Assembly (NCBI GenBank): GCA_951813065.1
Contig: CATOTH010000006.1
Coordinates: 248,001 to 312,000, forward strand
DNA from: an uncultured Bryobacterales bacterium
Lineage (GTDB): Bacteria > Acidobacteriota > Terriglobia > Bryobacterales > UBA6623
Direction: 5' to 3'
DNA: 64,000 nucleotides
In this document: positions 50,969 through 61,558 of the stretch, piece by piece
Position numbering within the stretch: position 1 is the stretch's first letter
Layout of the letters: each line of letters starts with the position of its first letter
The notes under the pieces: model-generated
What the model saw: only the letters and a program-made list of their open reading frames with translations
What the model was told of the DNA's origin: nothing
Databases searched by the model: none
Program-made: the position numbers and the translations under genes

Positions 50969-52197
50969 TGAACGAGACAACCAAAACCCTTTACTTCGTA
51001 TTGGCAGCGGCGCTCATCGCAGCGGTAGCAGTGGTCGTGGATCCGAGTCGCTCGACTCCCGACGTGTTCGATGACGTGGGCGAAGTCTTCTTCGCGGAAT
51101 TCACGGATCCGCAATCGCCGCGGACTATCGAGGTGATTGACTACGACGAAGCCACCGCCACCGCCACGCCGTTGAAAGTTGAGTTTCGCGACAACAAATG
51201 GGTGATCCCTTCGCACCATGGCTATCCGGCGGATGCCGAGGAGCGCCTCGCCACGACGGCGGCGGCGCTCATCGAACTCCGCAAGGACCGTATCGTCTCG
51301 AATCAGGCCCAAGAGCACTCCGACTATTCCGTGGTCGACCCGCTTGACGACCAGGCTACTTCCCTCGCGGGTCGTGGGAAACGCGTGAGGCTATTGGACT
51401 CGGAGGGGAGCGCAATTGCCGACTTTATCGTCGGAAAGGCTGTCGACGGCAAGAGCGGGTACCGCTACATGCGGATCCCTGGGCAGAACCGCACCTACGA
51501 GGTCAAGACCGACGCGGATGTCTCGGCCCGGTTCGAGGACTGGATCGAGACTGACCTGCTGAAGGTGTCGCCATTTGACTTGCGGCGAATCGAGATCAAC
51601 AGTTACACGATCAACGAGAGGCTGGGGCGGATTGAGAATCGCCAGCAAACAGTGCTGACGCAGCAAGACAACAAGTGGTCATACGCTGGCCAGGAGCCGA
51701 ATTCGGAGACCATGAGCGATCTGACCACGGCGCTTGACGACCTTCGAATCGTCGACGTCCAGCCCAAGCCGGAAGGTCTCAGCGAGGACCTCAAGGCCCG
51801 GTCGGGCATCCAGCCCACGATGGAGAACTTCCGGTCGCTCCAAGGCAAGGGATTCTTCCCGAATCCGTATACCGGCCAGATCCTCTCGAACGAAGGCGAG
51901 ATTGTGGTGGATTCCAAGGATGGCCTGCGGTACACGCTGCGCTTTGGAGAAATCGCTGCGGGCGGGCCCGGGGGCCAAGACTCAGAGGCCAGCGAAGAAG
52001 CCGAGGGCGAGCGGCGCTACCTGATGATCAGCGTCGAGTTCAGCGAGGATCGAGCGTCGGCCCACGAAGGCGACACAACCAAGGGGAAGGAACTGGCCGA
52101 TGAACTGCAAACTCGATTCGCGGATTGGTACTACGTGATCTCCGGCGCGGATTTCGGCAAACTGCGGCCCAGCCGCACTGCCTTGCGTGCAAGCTGA
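50968..52197 (+). CDS. DUF4340 domain protein
   Basis: A 409-residue membrane-anchored protein with one N-terminal helix (TLYFVLAAALIAAVAVVVDP). The DUF4340 pattern is visible in KVEFRDNKWVIPSHHGYPAD, YRYMRIPGQNRTYEVKTDAD and LLKVSPFDLRRIEI. It is the third gene of the Gld-type ABC operon, where this domain regularly occurs, and probably acts as an extracytoplasmic part of the complex. Translation is coupled to the upstream gene through a one-base overlap. Confidence 0.87.
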   Translation: MNETTKTLYFVLAAALIAAVAVVVDPSRSTPDVFDDVGEVFFAEFTDPQSPRTIEVIDYDEATATATPLKVEFRDNKWVIPSHHGYPADAEERLATTAAALIELRKDRIVSNQAQEHSDYSVVDPLDDQATSLAGRGKRVRLLDSEGSAIADFIVGKAVDGKSGYRYMRIPGQNRTYEVKTDADVSARFEDWIETDLLKVSPFDLRRIEINSYTINERLGRIENRQQTVLTQQDNKWSYAGQEPNSETMSDLTTALDDLRIVDVQPKPEGLSEDLKARSGIQPTMENFRSLQGKGFFPNPYTGQILSNEGEIVVDSKDGLRYTLRFGEIAAGGPGGQDSEASEEAEGERRYLMISVEFSEDRASAHEGDTTKGKELADELQTRFADWYYVISGADFGKLRPSRTALRAS

Positions 52198-52201
52198 CTG
52201 C

Positions 52202-53038
52202 TTACGTGGCGACCTGTAGGCGGATCCCGCAGACCCTGCAATACTTGGCATCCGGCTCGTGACCCTTCCGTCCGCAATGCGGGCAGGCACGGCTCGAAAT
52301 GGCCCGTTCCCCACGGACTATTTCGGCAGACACGATCCCAGTGGGGACGGCGATGATGGCGTATCCGAGAATCATCAAGACGAGCGCGAGAAGCTGACCG
52401 AGTGGCGTCTGGGGCGCGATATCCCCGTACCCGACCGTGGTCATGGTGACAACGGCCCAATAGATGCTCGTCGGAATGCTGGTGAAGCCTGCGTCGTCAC
52501 CTTCCACGAGATACATGACCGTGCCGAAAATGATCGCGATGCTGATGACCCCGGTCAGGAAGACTACGATCTTTGGACGGCTGGCTCGCAAAGCCTCCAT
52601 TAGCCCGTATGCCTCCCGCAAGTGCCTGACGAGTTTCAACACGCGAAATACCCTCAGGAGCCGGATTGTTCGAACCGCCGCGAGCGACTGGGGTCCCATC
52701 ACGAATGCGCTGAGGTACGTGGGCAGGATCGCGAGCAAGTCGACGATTCCGAAGAAGCTCAAGGCGTAGGTCCGGACGTGTCTCACGGTCCAGAGCCGAA
52801 GGCCGTACTCGATGGTGAAGAGGATGGTGAAGAACCATTCGGCGATTCGCAGCGCGAGGCCGTACTGCTCCCGGATCGTTGGCACGCTTTCCAGCAGCAC
52901 GACCAAGACGCTCAAGAGAATCGCGCAGAGCAGGCACACATCGAAAGCCTTGCCTGCCGGCGTCTTGACGCCGAAGATGATCTTGTGCAGGCGGGCCCGT
53001 AGACGCCCTTCACTGGGCCGGTCGGATAGCGGGTCCAT
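52202..53038 (-). CDS. Voltage-gated-type potassium channel with C-terminal zinc ribbon
   Basis: A 278-residue channel. It has six helices, an S4-like Arg ladder (VRTIRLLRVFRVLKLVRHLR, residues 122-141) and the K+ selectivity filter TVGYGD (201-206). A C-terminal zinc ribbon (CPHCGRKGHEPDAKYCRVCG) is an uncommon but known add-on in bacterial channels. ATG 53038 is preceded by TAGACT with six intervening bases, so a leaderless mRNA is likely. It converges on the ABC operon with a four-base gap. Confidence 0.9.
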   Translation of the reverse strand: MDPLSDRPSEGRLRARLHKIIFGVKTPAGKAFDVCLLCAILLSVLVVLLESVPTIREQYGLALRIAEWFFTILFTIEYGLRLWTVRHVRTYALSFFGIVDLLAILPTYLSAFVMGPQSLAAVRTIRLLRVFRVLKLVRHLREAYGLMEALRASRPKIVVFLTGVISIAIIFGTVMYLVEGDDAGFTSIPTSIYWAVVTMTTVGYGDIAPQTPLGQLLALVLMILGYAIIAVPTGIVSAEIVRGERAISSRACPHCGRKGHEPDAKYCRVCGIRLQVAT

Positions 53039-53044
53039 GTCGAA

Positions 53045-53050
53045 AGTCTA
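53045..53050 (-). promoter_or_regulatory. -10-like TAGACT, leaderless-type spacing to the K+ channel start
   Basis: Six bases separate it from ATG 53038. No -35 consensus is visible. Confidence 0.4.
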
Positions 53051-53181
53051 CGCGAATTTGGGGGTGCGCCTCTACAGCCGCTCGCAGACGTCGCCCGGCA
53101 CAGCGACAAGGGTGGCCGTCGATTCGCTCGCTGGCCGACTGACGCCGGGACGCCCATGGAGATTTGCGAGAATTCAGAGAT

Positions 53182-54792
53182 ATGGCCAAGGAAATACTTC
53201 TAGTCGCCAACGGAGACTTGCGGCTTTCTGCGAATCGCATGTGCTGGTCGGCCCAGCGTGACATGGAGACTCAGTTGGCCACAGCCATCGAGAATGCGGG
53301 CGGCACGCTCCGACGCGCTCACGAATACGATGCAACCAAGGAGCATGGCTTCATCGACAGCCAAAAGCGAGGGCTAGAAGTCTTCCGATCGATCGATCGC
53401 AAGGCTCCACTCGTCGTGGCGGAGGCCGTCTGGCAGTACTCGCAGCACATCCTGGCCGGTCTCATGCACCATCAGGGCCCGATTCTGACGGTCGCGAACT
53501 GGAGCGGACAGTGGCCCGGCCTGGTCGGCATGCTCAACCTGAACGGAAGCCTCACCAAGGCCGGTGTCGACTACTCGACCCTTTGGAGCGAGGATTTCAC
53601 AGACGAGTTCTTCCTGTCCCGCCTGCAGCAGTGGACAGACGGTCACCCGATTCGGCACAAAGAGCCCCATGTGCATCCGGCTGGAGACCTGATTCTCCCC
53701 CACAGAGCGATGCTGGTGGGGCACACGGTTGCCACTGAACTGCAATCGCGACAAGCAATCCTTGGAGTCTTTGACGAGGGTTGCATGGGGATGTACAACG
53801 CGATCATCCCAGACCAGCTACTGAATGCGACCGGGGTGTTCAAGGAGCGCTTGAGCCAGTCTGCGCTCTGGGCCGCGATGCAAGTGGTGGACGACGGCGA
53901 GGCGCAGGCTGTTCGTGACTGGCTGGATGCAAAGGGCATGCGGTTCAGGACGGGAGCGGTTGAGGAATCCGACCTTACCGATGCGCAAGTGCTCTGGCAA
54001 TGCAAGATGTATATCGCCGCGTTGCGCATCGCGGACGAATTCGGCTGCGACGCGATCGGCATTCAGTACCAGCAGGGATTGAAGGACATATGCCCGGCGT
54101 CGGACTTGGTCGAGGGCCTCCTGAACAATGTTGAAAGGCCTCCGGCTCGGTCCGTGGACGGCCGCGTTCTCTTTGACGGGCGTGCACTACCGCACTTCAA
54201 CGAGGTGGACGAGTGCGCGGGCCTGGATGCCTTGATCACGAATCGGGTCTGGAGGCAGCTGGGGTACGACCCGGAGACGACCCTGCATGACCTCAGGTAC
54301 GGCGAGCCCTTCGAAATCGACGGCCGGGAGGAGTTCGTGTGGGTGTTCGAGATCTCGGGCTCGGTTCCGCCAAAGCACCTCATTGGCGGATATGCAGGTG
54401 CCGTCAGCGAGCGACAGCCGCCGATGTACTTTCCACTCGGCGGAGGCACGATAAAGGGCGTCAGCAAGCCCGGAGAAGTGGTTTGGAGCCGGATCTTCGT
54501 CGAGGACAACGGACTCAAGGCCGATCTCGGGCTTGCCGAGGTCGTCGAACTCCCGGAGGAGGAGACGGAACGACGTTGGCAGATCACCACGCCACAATGG
54601 CCCATCATGCACGCAGTGACGCGCGGGATTAGCCGGGACAGGATGATGGGACGTCACAAGTCGAATCACATCCAAGTCGCATACGCGCCCGGTCTCGCTG
54701 GCGCGAGAATGGCACTGAGCGCCAAGGTCGCGACGTTTCGCAATCTCGGGATCGAAGTCTTCGTTTGCGGGACAGGCCACGATTTGATCTGA
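53182..54792 (+). CDS. L-fucose/L-arabinose isomerase-like protein
   Basis: A 536-residue protein resembling the fucose isomerase superfamily: an N-terminal Rossmann-like half ([40 protein letters not shown]) and a C-terminal half with [31 protein letters not shown] and conserved Asp/Glu/His positions for Mn2+. It may isomerise an aldose or a related sugar acid; substrate is unknown. ATG 53182 is preferred over a TTG six codons upstream. The tail [20 protein letters not shown], then a Gly-rich end, is typical of the uncharacterised subgroup. Confidence 0.72.
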   Translation: MAKEILLVANGDLRLSANRMCWSAQRDMETQLATAIENAGGTLRRAHEYDATKEHGFIDSQKRGLEVFRSIDRKAPLVVAEAVWQYSQHILAGLMHHQGPILTVANWSGQWPGLVGMLNLNGSLTKAGVDYSTLWSEDFTDEFFLSRLQQWTDGHPIRHKEPHVHPAGDLILPHRAMLVGHTVATELQSRQAILGVFDEGCMGMYNAIIPDQLLNATGVFKERLSQSALWAAMQVVDDGEAQAVRDWLDAKGMRFRTGAVEESDLTDAQVLWQCKMYIAALRIADEFGCDAIGIQYQQGLKDICPASDLVEGLLNNVERPPARSVDGRVLFDGRALPHFNEVDECAGLDALITNRVWRQLGYDPETTLHDLRYGEPFEIDGREEFVWVFEISGSVPPKHLIGGYAGAVSERQPPMYFPLGGGTIKGVSKPGEVVWSRIFVEDNGLKADLGLAEVVELPEEETERRWQITTPQWPIMHAVTRGISRDRMMGRHKSNHIQVAYAPGLAGARMALSAKVATFRNLGIEVFVCGTGHDLI

Positions 54793-54859
54793 CCACCGAG
54801 CTGGTGTCGGCCTGGCCGAGGCGGGCGGACAGCCCGCTTGTGCCTTTCGGCCGGATACA

Positions 54860-56905
54860 ATGACGGCGGGGAAGTCTATTCCTGTGACCGTACCCAAAGC
54901 GGTTTTCGCGGCGGCAATCCTGCTCTGCCCCGGACTTGGAGTTGCAGGCCCAGGGGATGCCGATTCGGCGGAACGGCGGGTCGCGGTTTGGGCACTCAAC
55001 CAGGGCGGTACCCTGATCCTGCATGGTGGGCAGGCCGAGATACGGACCTCGACCGAGTTGCCGGACGGTCCGTTTGAGATCCGGGAAGTCGTTCTGACGG
55101 GGACCTTGGTTCATCCGCGCGACCTGGAGCGACTTCGTCCACTCCGGAACCTAAGAACGCTGACACTACCCGGCACGATGTGGAATCCGGTCTGTTGCGG
55201 AACGCTGGGAAACACCGACGATAGCGATCTCCTGGAATACCTCGCAGTGCTCGAGTCATTGGAATCCCTGCACCTCAGCCATCATTTCCTCAGCGTTTTC
55301 AAGGGGATCCGGATCTTCGATCATGGGATCGAGAAACTGCTTCCGCTGCACAATCTCCGTTCGCTCCAACTGAAGTCGACCCGGGCGACCGGCATGCACC
55401 TCGACGCATTCCCGAAATTGGAACGGCTTGATCTGACACAGACCGACGTGAACGACGACGGTCTGCGTCGAATTGCCCGACTCGAGAATCTCAAGACACT
55501 CCGGCTTCGCAGTACATATATCACCGACGACGGGTTGGGAGCGCTCGCCGGAATTCCGGAGCTTGTTGAATTGGATCTGGCCGACACCGGCATTTCAGAT
55601 GCTGGCTTGGCTGGAATCGCGACGCTCAAGCATTTGAAGGTGCTCAATCTCCGCGGAGCGCGGATTTCGGATGCCGGACTTGAACACCTCGCTCTGATGG
55701 AGAACCTTGTCGACCTGAACCTGTACCGGACACTGGTGACGAACGCAGGCATCCAGCGTCTGTCGGCGCTACCAGCGTTGAAGCGGGTCGATCTGCGATA
55801 CAGCCGTGTAACAAACGCCGGAGTCAGTGCCCTCCGGGTGGCCCGGCCGGGCGTTGATGTCGCATTCCTTGAGACTGCACCCCCCACGTCGGCTTTGCCA
55901 AGGGCCGAATTGGCGTCAGCAGACACGGACGACCTAGTCGCTTGGACGACCTCGATTGGGGCGAGTTCGCGGGTCGAGCCGGATGGATCGATCGCGCTCT
56001 CGCTACGGACGAAACCGGTAGGCGACCGAGAAATCGCTGCACTGGGACGGTTCCCGGCGATCTCTTCGCTTGATTTGGCGGCAACCGAAGTGAGCGACCT
56101 GGGATTGAGGGCCCTGCAATCGCTCCCAAACCTGAAATCGCTAAATCTCGCTCACACCCGCGTGACTGACAGTGCGCTCGATTACTTGGGGAAGCTCCAG
56201 TCCTTGCGTTCCCTTGTGCTTGACCAGACCCTGGTCGACGGTTCGGGCCTCGCTCGGATCGCTTCGCTCAGCCACCTTCGGGAACTGTCCCTCGCTGGCA
56301 CTTCAGTCGGGGACGACGGTGTTATAGACCTGATCGAGTTGGGTCATCTGCGTGTGCTGAATCTGGACTACACAGCCGTCAGTGATTCGGGCATGGCCAG
56401 TGTCGCCAAACTGGGCCAACTCGTTGAATTGGGCCTGACTGGGACCCGAGTCGGAGACGAGGGGCTTTGCACGTTGTCGTCGCTCGCTGGGTTGCGCCGG
56501 CTGGATCTAGCGTTCACAGATGTGACCAGCGAGGGAATGGAGCACCTGACAGCTCTCCAGCAGTTGGAGCGCCTCGACTTGGCGAATACGCGTATTGCTG
56601 ATCCCGGCATTCCGGCCCTCGCCGAACTCCCGATGCTGCAAAAGCTGAATCTCGATTACGTGAAGGTCTCCTCGATTGGCATTGCGGCGTTCGCCGGGCA
56701 CGACCGGATGCGCGATCTCAGCCTGGACAACACTGATGTGGATGATGGGGCTGTGGAGATACTGAGCCGACTCCGAGATCTCCGGTCGCTCAACCTGTAT
56801 CACACCTTGGTAACCGAGGCGGGGGTTGAAGAGTTGCGGGAGGGCCTTCCGGGATGCTCGATCGCTTGGGACCGGGAGTCATCGCAGCCGACTCGTCGAA
56901 GGTAG
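54860..56905 (+). CDS. Secreted leucine-rich-repeat protein with two LRR modules
   Basis: A 681-residue exported protein (signal VPKAVFAAAILLCPGLGVAG) made of 23- to 24-residue LRRs of the type LxxLxLxxTxVxDxGLxxL. Two modules are visible, about residues 80-310 and 380-670. Each is preceded by a cap of pattern W-x5-G-x4-h (VWALNQGGTLILHGG; VAWTTSIGASSRVEPDG). The repeats resemble the GALA/RNI-like proteins common in Planctomycetota and Acidobacteriota, probably used for binding outside the cell. GTG 54884 is an alternative start, because TACAAT overlaps the ATG. Confidence 0.82.
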   Translation: MTAGKSIPVTVPKAVFAAAILLCPGLGVAGPGDADSAERRVAVWALNQGGTLILHGGQAEIRTSTELPDGPFEIREVVLTGTLVHPRDLERLRPLRNLRTLTLPGTMWNPVCCGTLGNTDDSDLLEYLAVLESLESLHLSHHFLSVFKGIRIFDHGIEKLLPLHNLRSLQLKSTRATGMHLDAFPKLERLDLTQTDVNDDGLRRIARLENLKTLRLRSTYITDDGLGALAGIPELVELDLADTGISDAGLAGIATLKHLKVLNLRGARISDAGLEHLALMENLVDLNLYRTLVTNAGIQRLSALPALKRVDLRYSRVTNAGVSALRVARPGVDVAFLETAPPTSALPRAELASADTDDLVAWTTSIGASSRVEPDGSIALSLRTKPVGDREIAALGRFPAISSLDLAATEVSDLGLRALQSLPNLKSLNLAHTRVTDSALDYLGKLQSLRSLVLDQTLVDGSGLARIASLSHLRELSLAGTSVGDDGVIDLIELGHLRVLNLDYTAVSDSGMASVAKLGQLVELGLTGTRVGDEGLCTLSSLAGLRRLDLAFTDVTSEGMEHLTALQQLERLDLANTRIADPGIPALAELPMLQKLNLDYVKVSSIGIAAFAGHDRMRDLSLDNTDVDDGAVEILSRLRDLRSLNLYHTLVTEAGVEELREGLPGCSIAWDRESSQPTRRR

Positions 56906-56909
56906 GCCG

Positions 56910-58031
56910 ATGATGCCCGGACGCTCTCGCCTGCCGGTCGTTGCAGCGGTCGGGAGTTCGCTGCTATGGGTGGCCGGTTCGCCGGGGGCAGATGGCCTAC
57001 CCGAATGGATCGAGGCCCAAGGAGGGGCCCTGCACCGGAGCACGAACGGCAAGATCGTCTCAATCGACCTAAGCCGTAGCTGGATCGGCGACATCGATGT
57101 CAACCGGTTGGCGGAGCTTGCCGGCCTGGAGACGCTGTCGCTTGCCCAGACACATGTCACCGATGACGCATTGCGCGTCGTTGCCGCCTTGCCGGACTTG
57201 CGCGAACTCGATCTCTTCTATTGCGAGCACATCACGGACGCGGGGGCTTCTCTGCTGCGGCGAGCTGCCGCTCTTGAGCGGCTAAATGTGCGTGGCACGA
57301 AAATCAGTGATTCCGGCGTGCAGTTTCTGACGGAACTGAAGAGCCTGCGGTCTCTGAATATCGGCATCGCTGAAATCAGCGACTCGTCGATCGAACTACT
57401 GGAAGCATTGCCGGCCCTGGAAACGCTCGCGATTGGCGGCAATCGTGTCGGGGAGGTCGGCATCAGCAGCCTGCGTTCCCTAAAACAGTTGCGACACCTA
57501 GACTTGAGCGGGGCTCAGGTCACAGATAGCGGGATCTGGGCTGTTACTGTCACGGACTTGAACCTGGACGAGATTGCAGCGTTGACCAGGCTGGAGAGCC
57601 TCAATCTCGCTGCACCCAGTCCGGAGTATGTCGAGGCGGCTAGCGCAGGGGTGCCCCGTCTTCGCGGTGCGATCCGCGTTACGGACTTCGGAGCCAGGCA
57701 GCTCGCGAAAATGAAGCGCTTGAGGAGGCTGAACCTCTCGCGGTCCTTGCTGACTTCCGGTGGGCTTCGCCATCTGGACGCCCTCGTTCACCTCGAAGAG
57801 CTGAACCTGGCTCACTCCGCCGCGATCGACGATTCGGTCGGAGAGGCGCTGGCAGGTCTGCCCGCGTTGCGCGCGCTGGATGTGTCGGACACGAAGTTCG
57901 GCGACAGGAGCCTGGGAGCCCTCAATGAGCATCCCTCGCTCACGAAACTGATTGTCACGGACACTCTCGTGACGCAGCAGGCGGTTGAGGTCTTTCTCGA
58001 CGCGGGTCGCGGCAGGATCGTGGTGCGCTAG
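56910..58031 (+). CDS. Secreted leucine-rich-repeat protein, one LRR module
   Basis: A 373-residue protein starting at one of two adjacent ATGs, four bases after the upstream LRR gene's stop. A signal peptide (LPVVAAVGSSLLWVAGSPGA) precedes the same cap type (WIEAQGGALHRSTNGKIVSI) and about ten LRRs (ELDLFYCEHITDAGASLL, LNIGIAEISDSSIELLEAL). It has the same architecture as each half of its neighbour, so the pair arose by duplication. A longer frame from 56826 overlaps the neighbour and is rejected. Confidence 0.8.
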   Translation: MMPGRSRLPVVAAVGSSLLWVAGSPGADGLPEWIEAQGGALHRSTNGKIVSIDLSRSWIGDIDVNRLAELAGLETLSLAQTHVTDDALRVVAALPDLRELDLFYCEHITDAGASLLRRAAALERLNVRGTKISDSGVQFLTELKSLRSLNIGIAEISDSSIELLEALPALETLAIGGNRVGEVGISSLRSLKQLRHLDLSGAQVTDSGIWAVTVTDLNLDEIAALTRLESLNLAAPSPEYVEAASAGVPRLRGAIRVTDFGARQLAKMKRLRRLNLSRSLLTSGGLRHLDALVHLEELNLAHSAAIDDSVGEALAGLPALRALDVSDTKFGDRSLGALNEHPSLTKLIVTDTLVTQQAVEVFLDAGRGRIVVR

Positions 58032-58050
58032 ATTCGCTGGGCCGGCAGGG

Positions 58051-59361
58051 TCAAGCCGTGGCCCCGGAGATCATTCCATACGAAGTGGGGAAATGGTCGA
58101 CCGGGGCGCCCACTTCCTTGGCCACCGTCCGGTAGAGGTCCGCAAACGTGCCGGTGACTCGCGTGTGGTGACCAGTCTTGAGACGGCCGACGTGGCCCGC
58201 CAGGATCACTGCGCCACCGCTATTCTTGTGAGAGTTGGCTTCGGCGTGCTCGTGCACGAAAAGCAACGCAGAATTGTCCAGCAAGGATCCGGCGCCCTCG
58301 GGAGTGGCCTTGAGCTTGGCAACAAGGTACGCGAACTCATCGACGTGCCAGCGGCAAATGTCGCGCATCACTTCCTGCTGCCTATTCCGGTGCGAGCCTC
58401 CCAGGTGGGAGTATTCGTGGTGCCGGGCGAAGGACAATCCGAGCCACGGGAAACGTGTCAGCCCTTGGCACTTCGTCAGCATGTAGGACGCGACTCGGGT
58501 TTGCCCGGAGGCGAAGGCGTGAACTAGCAGATCGCTCTGGAGCTTTGCGATGCGCGGGTAGTCGCGGGGATCGCCTCCGGCGTCCGGGGCCTCGATGTTT
58601 CGGGCATACTCGGCCGGGAATTGCGCTATGGACCGTTCGATGTCCGAAATGGATGTCAGGTACTCATCGACCCGCCTGGAGTCTTCGCGGCCCAGGTTGG
58701 AGCGCAGTTGCCGTGCTTGCTCCCGGACAGCGTCCAGCACGCTGCGCTTTCGTGTGGTCCAGCCCTCGTCCAGAGTCCCGAACAGCCTGTCGAAGAGTTT
58801 CTGGGGGATGACTTCCGGTGGCAGCGCGCGATTCTTGGCGCTCCAGCTCATGTTTCGCTGCATGCTCGTGCCGAAAGACTCCTGGCAGACACCGATTTGG
58901 AGGGAGGGGAAGCGTGAGTTGGCGCCGATCTTGCTTGCGACGACTTGATCGATCGACCGTCCTCCGGCGCCGATGCCGGTGTACTTCTCTCCCGACATCA
59001 AGGCGCTCATCGTGCGTTGATGACCGTTGCCCACGCCACTGGTTTGCCCGTTGGGATTGTCCAGTCCCGAAAGAATCTGGACGTCGTCGCGGAGCCTTGC
59101 CAGGGGCGACAGGCAGGGAGTCAGGGAATATTCGTGTCCCTCGTCGCGCGGGATCCAGTACCGTTCCGGAATCCCGTTGCCGTTAAACCACAGCACGAAT
59201 CGTGTCTCGGGTGTCGTGCCGACGAGTCCCTCACGGGCGGCGTATGCCGTCCCGGACGAGTTGAACATGCAGGCCAAGGGCGGCAAGCCGATTCGCACCG
59301 CGGCGCCCGCAAATCCAATGCCCTGCAAGAAGGTTCGACGAGCCAAGCGCGGTGCAGACAT
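58051..59361 (-). CDS. DUF1552 protein, Tat-exported
   Basis: A 436-residue protein of the DUF1552 family: a Tat-like N-terminus ([17 protein letters not shown]), [43 protein letters not shown] and [12 protein letters not shown]. Function is unknown, but the family nearly always sits beside DUF1592/DUF1588 cytochrome-like proteins, as here. ATG 59361 follows the upstream stop directly (TAGCATG), so the pair is translationally linked. Confidence 0.87.
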   Translation of the reverse strand: MSAPRLARRTFLQGIGFAGAAVRIGLPPLACMFNSSGTAYAAREGLVGTTPETRFVLWFNGNGIPERYWIPRDEGHEYSLTPCLSPLARLRDDVQILSGLDNPNGQTSGVGNGHQRTMSALMSGEKYTGIGAGGRSIDQVVASKIGANSRFPSLQIGVCQESFGTSMQRNMSWSAKNRALPPEVIPQKLFDRLFGTLDEGWTTRKRSVLDAVREQARQLRSNLGREDSRRVDEYLTSISDIERSIAQFPAEYARNIEAPDAGGDPRDYPRIAKLQSDLLVHAFASGQTRVASYMLTKCQGLTRFPWLGLSFARHHEYSHLGGSHRNRQQEVMRDICRWHVDEFAYLVAKLKATPEGAGSLLDNSALLFVHEHAEANSHKNSGGAVILAGHVGRLKTGHHTRVTGTFADLYRTVAKEVGAPVDHFPTSYGMISGATA

Positions 59362-59362
59362 G

Positions 59363-61384
59363 CTATTCGCTCCAGTGAACTTGCAGGTACTCTTCCGTGG
59401 CGACCAGTCCGAGAACGAGTTCCTGGAAGAGAAATCCCGATGATTCATACCGATTATAGGCGCGATCGATCAAATCCGCGTCATCTTTTCGCTCGTGCCG
59501 TCCAAACAGGAATCGAAACAACTGCTTTACTACGCACTGCTGGCAAATCTTGGAGTTGGCGAGGATCTGACCAGCTTCGCGGGGTGTGCGGAATGTCGAT
59601 CCCTCGATGCCCGCGATGTAGCCGCTGGCATCGATTGCGAGGTCATGTGTTGCGGCCTTCATCCCTTGGCGTTCTTGCTGGGGCGTGGGCTCGACCCGTA
59701 CCCGTTCGGTCATCCGGTAGGTCCCGACCGTGTCGAAATGCTCGAAGCCGAAGCCGATGGGGTCCACGAGCTTGTGGCAGGACAAGCAAGCCTCCTCGGA
59801 GGCGTGCATCGATTCCATCGTTTCCCGAATCGTCATTGGCCGTGCTCCCAGCAAGAGCGGCGGAAGCGAGGCGTCGACGCCAGGAGGCGGTGGCGGAATG
59901 GTCTGGCAAAGAAAGTGCTCGCGAACAAACAGCCCCCGCTCGGTGGGCGACGTGTTGACGGGTTTGCCAGTCTGCGCCAGAAAGGTCCCGTGTCCCAGGA
60001 TGCCCCCACGCGGAGAATTATCGGGGTAAGCGGTGCGCCCGAACGGGACTTCGGGATCCGGCATCCCGTAGATGACGGTCAGGAAATCGTCCACGAACGT
60101 GTAGTCGGCCGAAAAGAGTTCCCGGAAATCTACGTTCTGCCACGCCAGGTAGCGAAACAGGCGCAGCGATTCTTCAGCCATGCTCTCGGCAACGCCTTGG
60201 CTGTAGTTGCGAAATCGATTGCGGTCCTTGACAGCGTTGCGCAATCGGTCAAACCGCAACCACTGGGAGAAGAACTCGTCAAAGGTGTCACGAGCGGGAG
60301 GCAGGCCGAGCAAGCGTCTGGCTTCGCGCTCAACATCGGACCGGGTGACCAGCCGACCTTGACGAGCTGCGGCGAACAAATCGTCATCGGGCAGCGTGTT
60401 CAGCAGAGCATACGAGAGGCGTGCGGCAGATGCAAAGCCATGCGACCCATCCCGGTTCGATTGCGGTGCGACGAACAGAAAATGGGGCGATTGCAGCATT
60501 GTCTCCACGACCAGGGCGGCCCCCGCGAGGAAACCGCCGTTGGTGGGTGCCCAATCCACAATCACGTCCGCATAGGCCTCGATCTCCTCCGGTTCAAGCG
60601 GCCTCCGGTAGGCTCGCGTCCCGAACTTCCGAACGAAAGCCTCGGCGCATTCCCTGTCTCGCGCACCCCGCGGCGCGCATGGAATCAGCTTGTGTTCGTC
60701 TCCGTAGCGGAAGGCATTGCGCGCGAGTTTTTCCGCCGCCTTGCCGTAGGCTTCCGCGAGCATTGGGGTGATCGCCTGCGACGAGGCTTGGTTGGTGTAG
60801 CCGTTGACATAATCCTCTGTCGGAAAGGACCGCCCCGGCCTGGTTCGATCTCCCAGCAGGTCACGCACCGAGTTGTCGTACTGATTGTGCGTAAGCCTGC
60901 GCAGCGGTTCGGCCGGCCGACTGCTGCGTTGCACACGGATCGGCGCTTGAGGGGCCGGAATACTGGCGAGATGCTCGATCCATCCGACGAGCAACGCCTC
61001 GTCCTCGCTTCCCGCCGCAATCAGCGGACCTCCTGTATGCGGGATGCGATTCGTGGGTTTCTTCAGTAACAGTGACTCACCGGGTTCGGACCGGTCGACC
61101 AAACGCGCGAGATCGAGCCCGAATTGCGTGATCACAGAGTTCGCGGCACCCGGTTCGGGGAAATGCAAGCGGGTCCCGGACGCCACCCCTGATGCGTTGT
61201 GGCAGGCCCGGCAGTTGTGCGTTTCGAGACGTGGGAAAAGGTCGGTGGCGAAGTCCACCCCTGACTGTGCCGGGGCGGGAGGCGGGATCACGCTCATGAG
61301 AGCCAGATTGCCCGCCAGCGGTGTAACCACCCGCAGCAATTGACCAGGCACATGACGCCAGCTGATTTGAAATACGAGTTTCAC
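59363..61384 (-). CDS. DUF1592/DUF1588/DUF1585-type cytochrome c-like protein
   Basis: A protein of about 673 residues with the planctomycete-type domain series. A c-type heme motif ([10 protein letters not shown]) opens the mature part, then [20 protein letters not shown] (DUF1587), [16 protein letters not shown] (DUF1595), [20 protein letters not shown] (DUF1592), [20 protein letters not shown] then [14 protein letters not shown] (DUF1588) with [19 protein letters not shown], and a DUF1585 tail. It is probably a periplasmic redox partner of the DUF1552 protein. The start is uncertain: GTG 61384 gives a hydrophobic N-terminus; an ATG at 61447 is also open. Confidence 0.85.
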   Translation of the reverse strand: MKLVFQISWRHVPGQLLRVVTPLAGNLALMSVIPPPAPAQSGVDFATDLFPRLETHNCRACHNASGVASGTRLHFPEPGAANSVITQFGLDLARLVDRSEPGESLLLKKPTNRIPHTGGPLIAAGSEDEALLVGWIEHLASIPAPQAPIRVQRSSRPAEPLRRLTHNQYDNSVRDLLGDRTRPGRSFPTEDYVNGYTNQASSQAITPMLAEAYGKAAEKLARNAFRYGDEHKLIPCAPRGARDRECAEAFVRKFGTRAYRRPLEPEEIEAYADVIVDWAPTNGGFLAGAALVVETMLQSPHFLFVAPQSNRDGSHGFASAARLSYALLNTLPDDDLFAAARQGRLVTRSDVEREARRLLGLPPARDTFDEFFSQWLRFDRLRNAVKDRNRFRNYSQGVAESMAEESLRLFRYLAWQNVDFRELFSADYTFVDDFLTVIYGMPDPEVPFGRTAYPDNSPRGGILGHGTFLAQTGKPVNTSPTERGLFVREHFLCQTIPPPPPGVDASLPPLLLGARPMTIRETMESMHASEEACLSCHKLVDPIGFGFEHFDTVGTYRMTERVRVEPTPQQERQGMKAATHDLAIDASGYIAGIEGSTFRTPREAGQILANSKICQQCVVKQLFRFLFGRHERKDDADLIDRAYNRYESSGFLFQELVLGLVATEEYLQVHWSE

Positions 61385-61558
61385 GGGCTCTTGCCCCGTA
61401 CTCTTGCGCGTGGCGTCACCAACATGCTTCGATGCCCAATGCCGCACGCTCGCAACGTCCGATCAGGTCTTTCGGGGTCCGTGCGGAGATCCCATTGTAG
61501 TGAGGCTGGCTCGACACTGGCGGGACTGTGAGAGGGCGTGGGATTCGCTGAAGACGCG

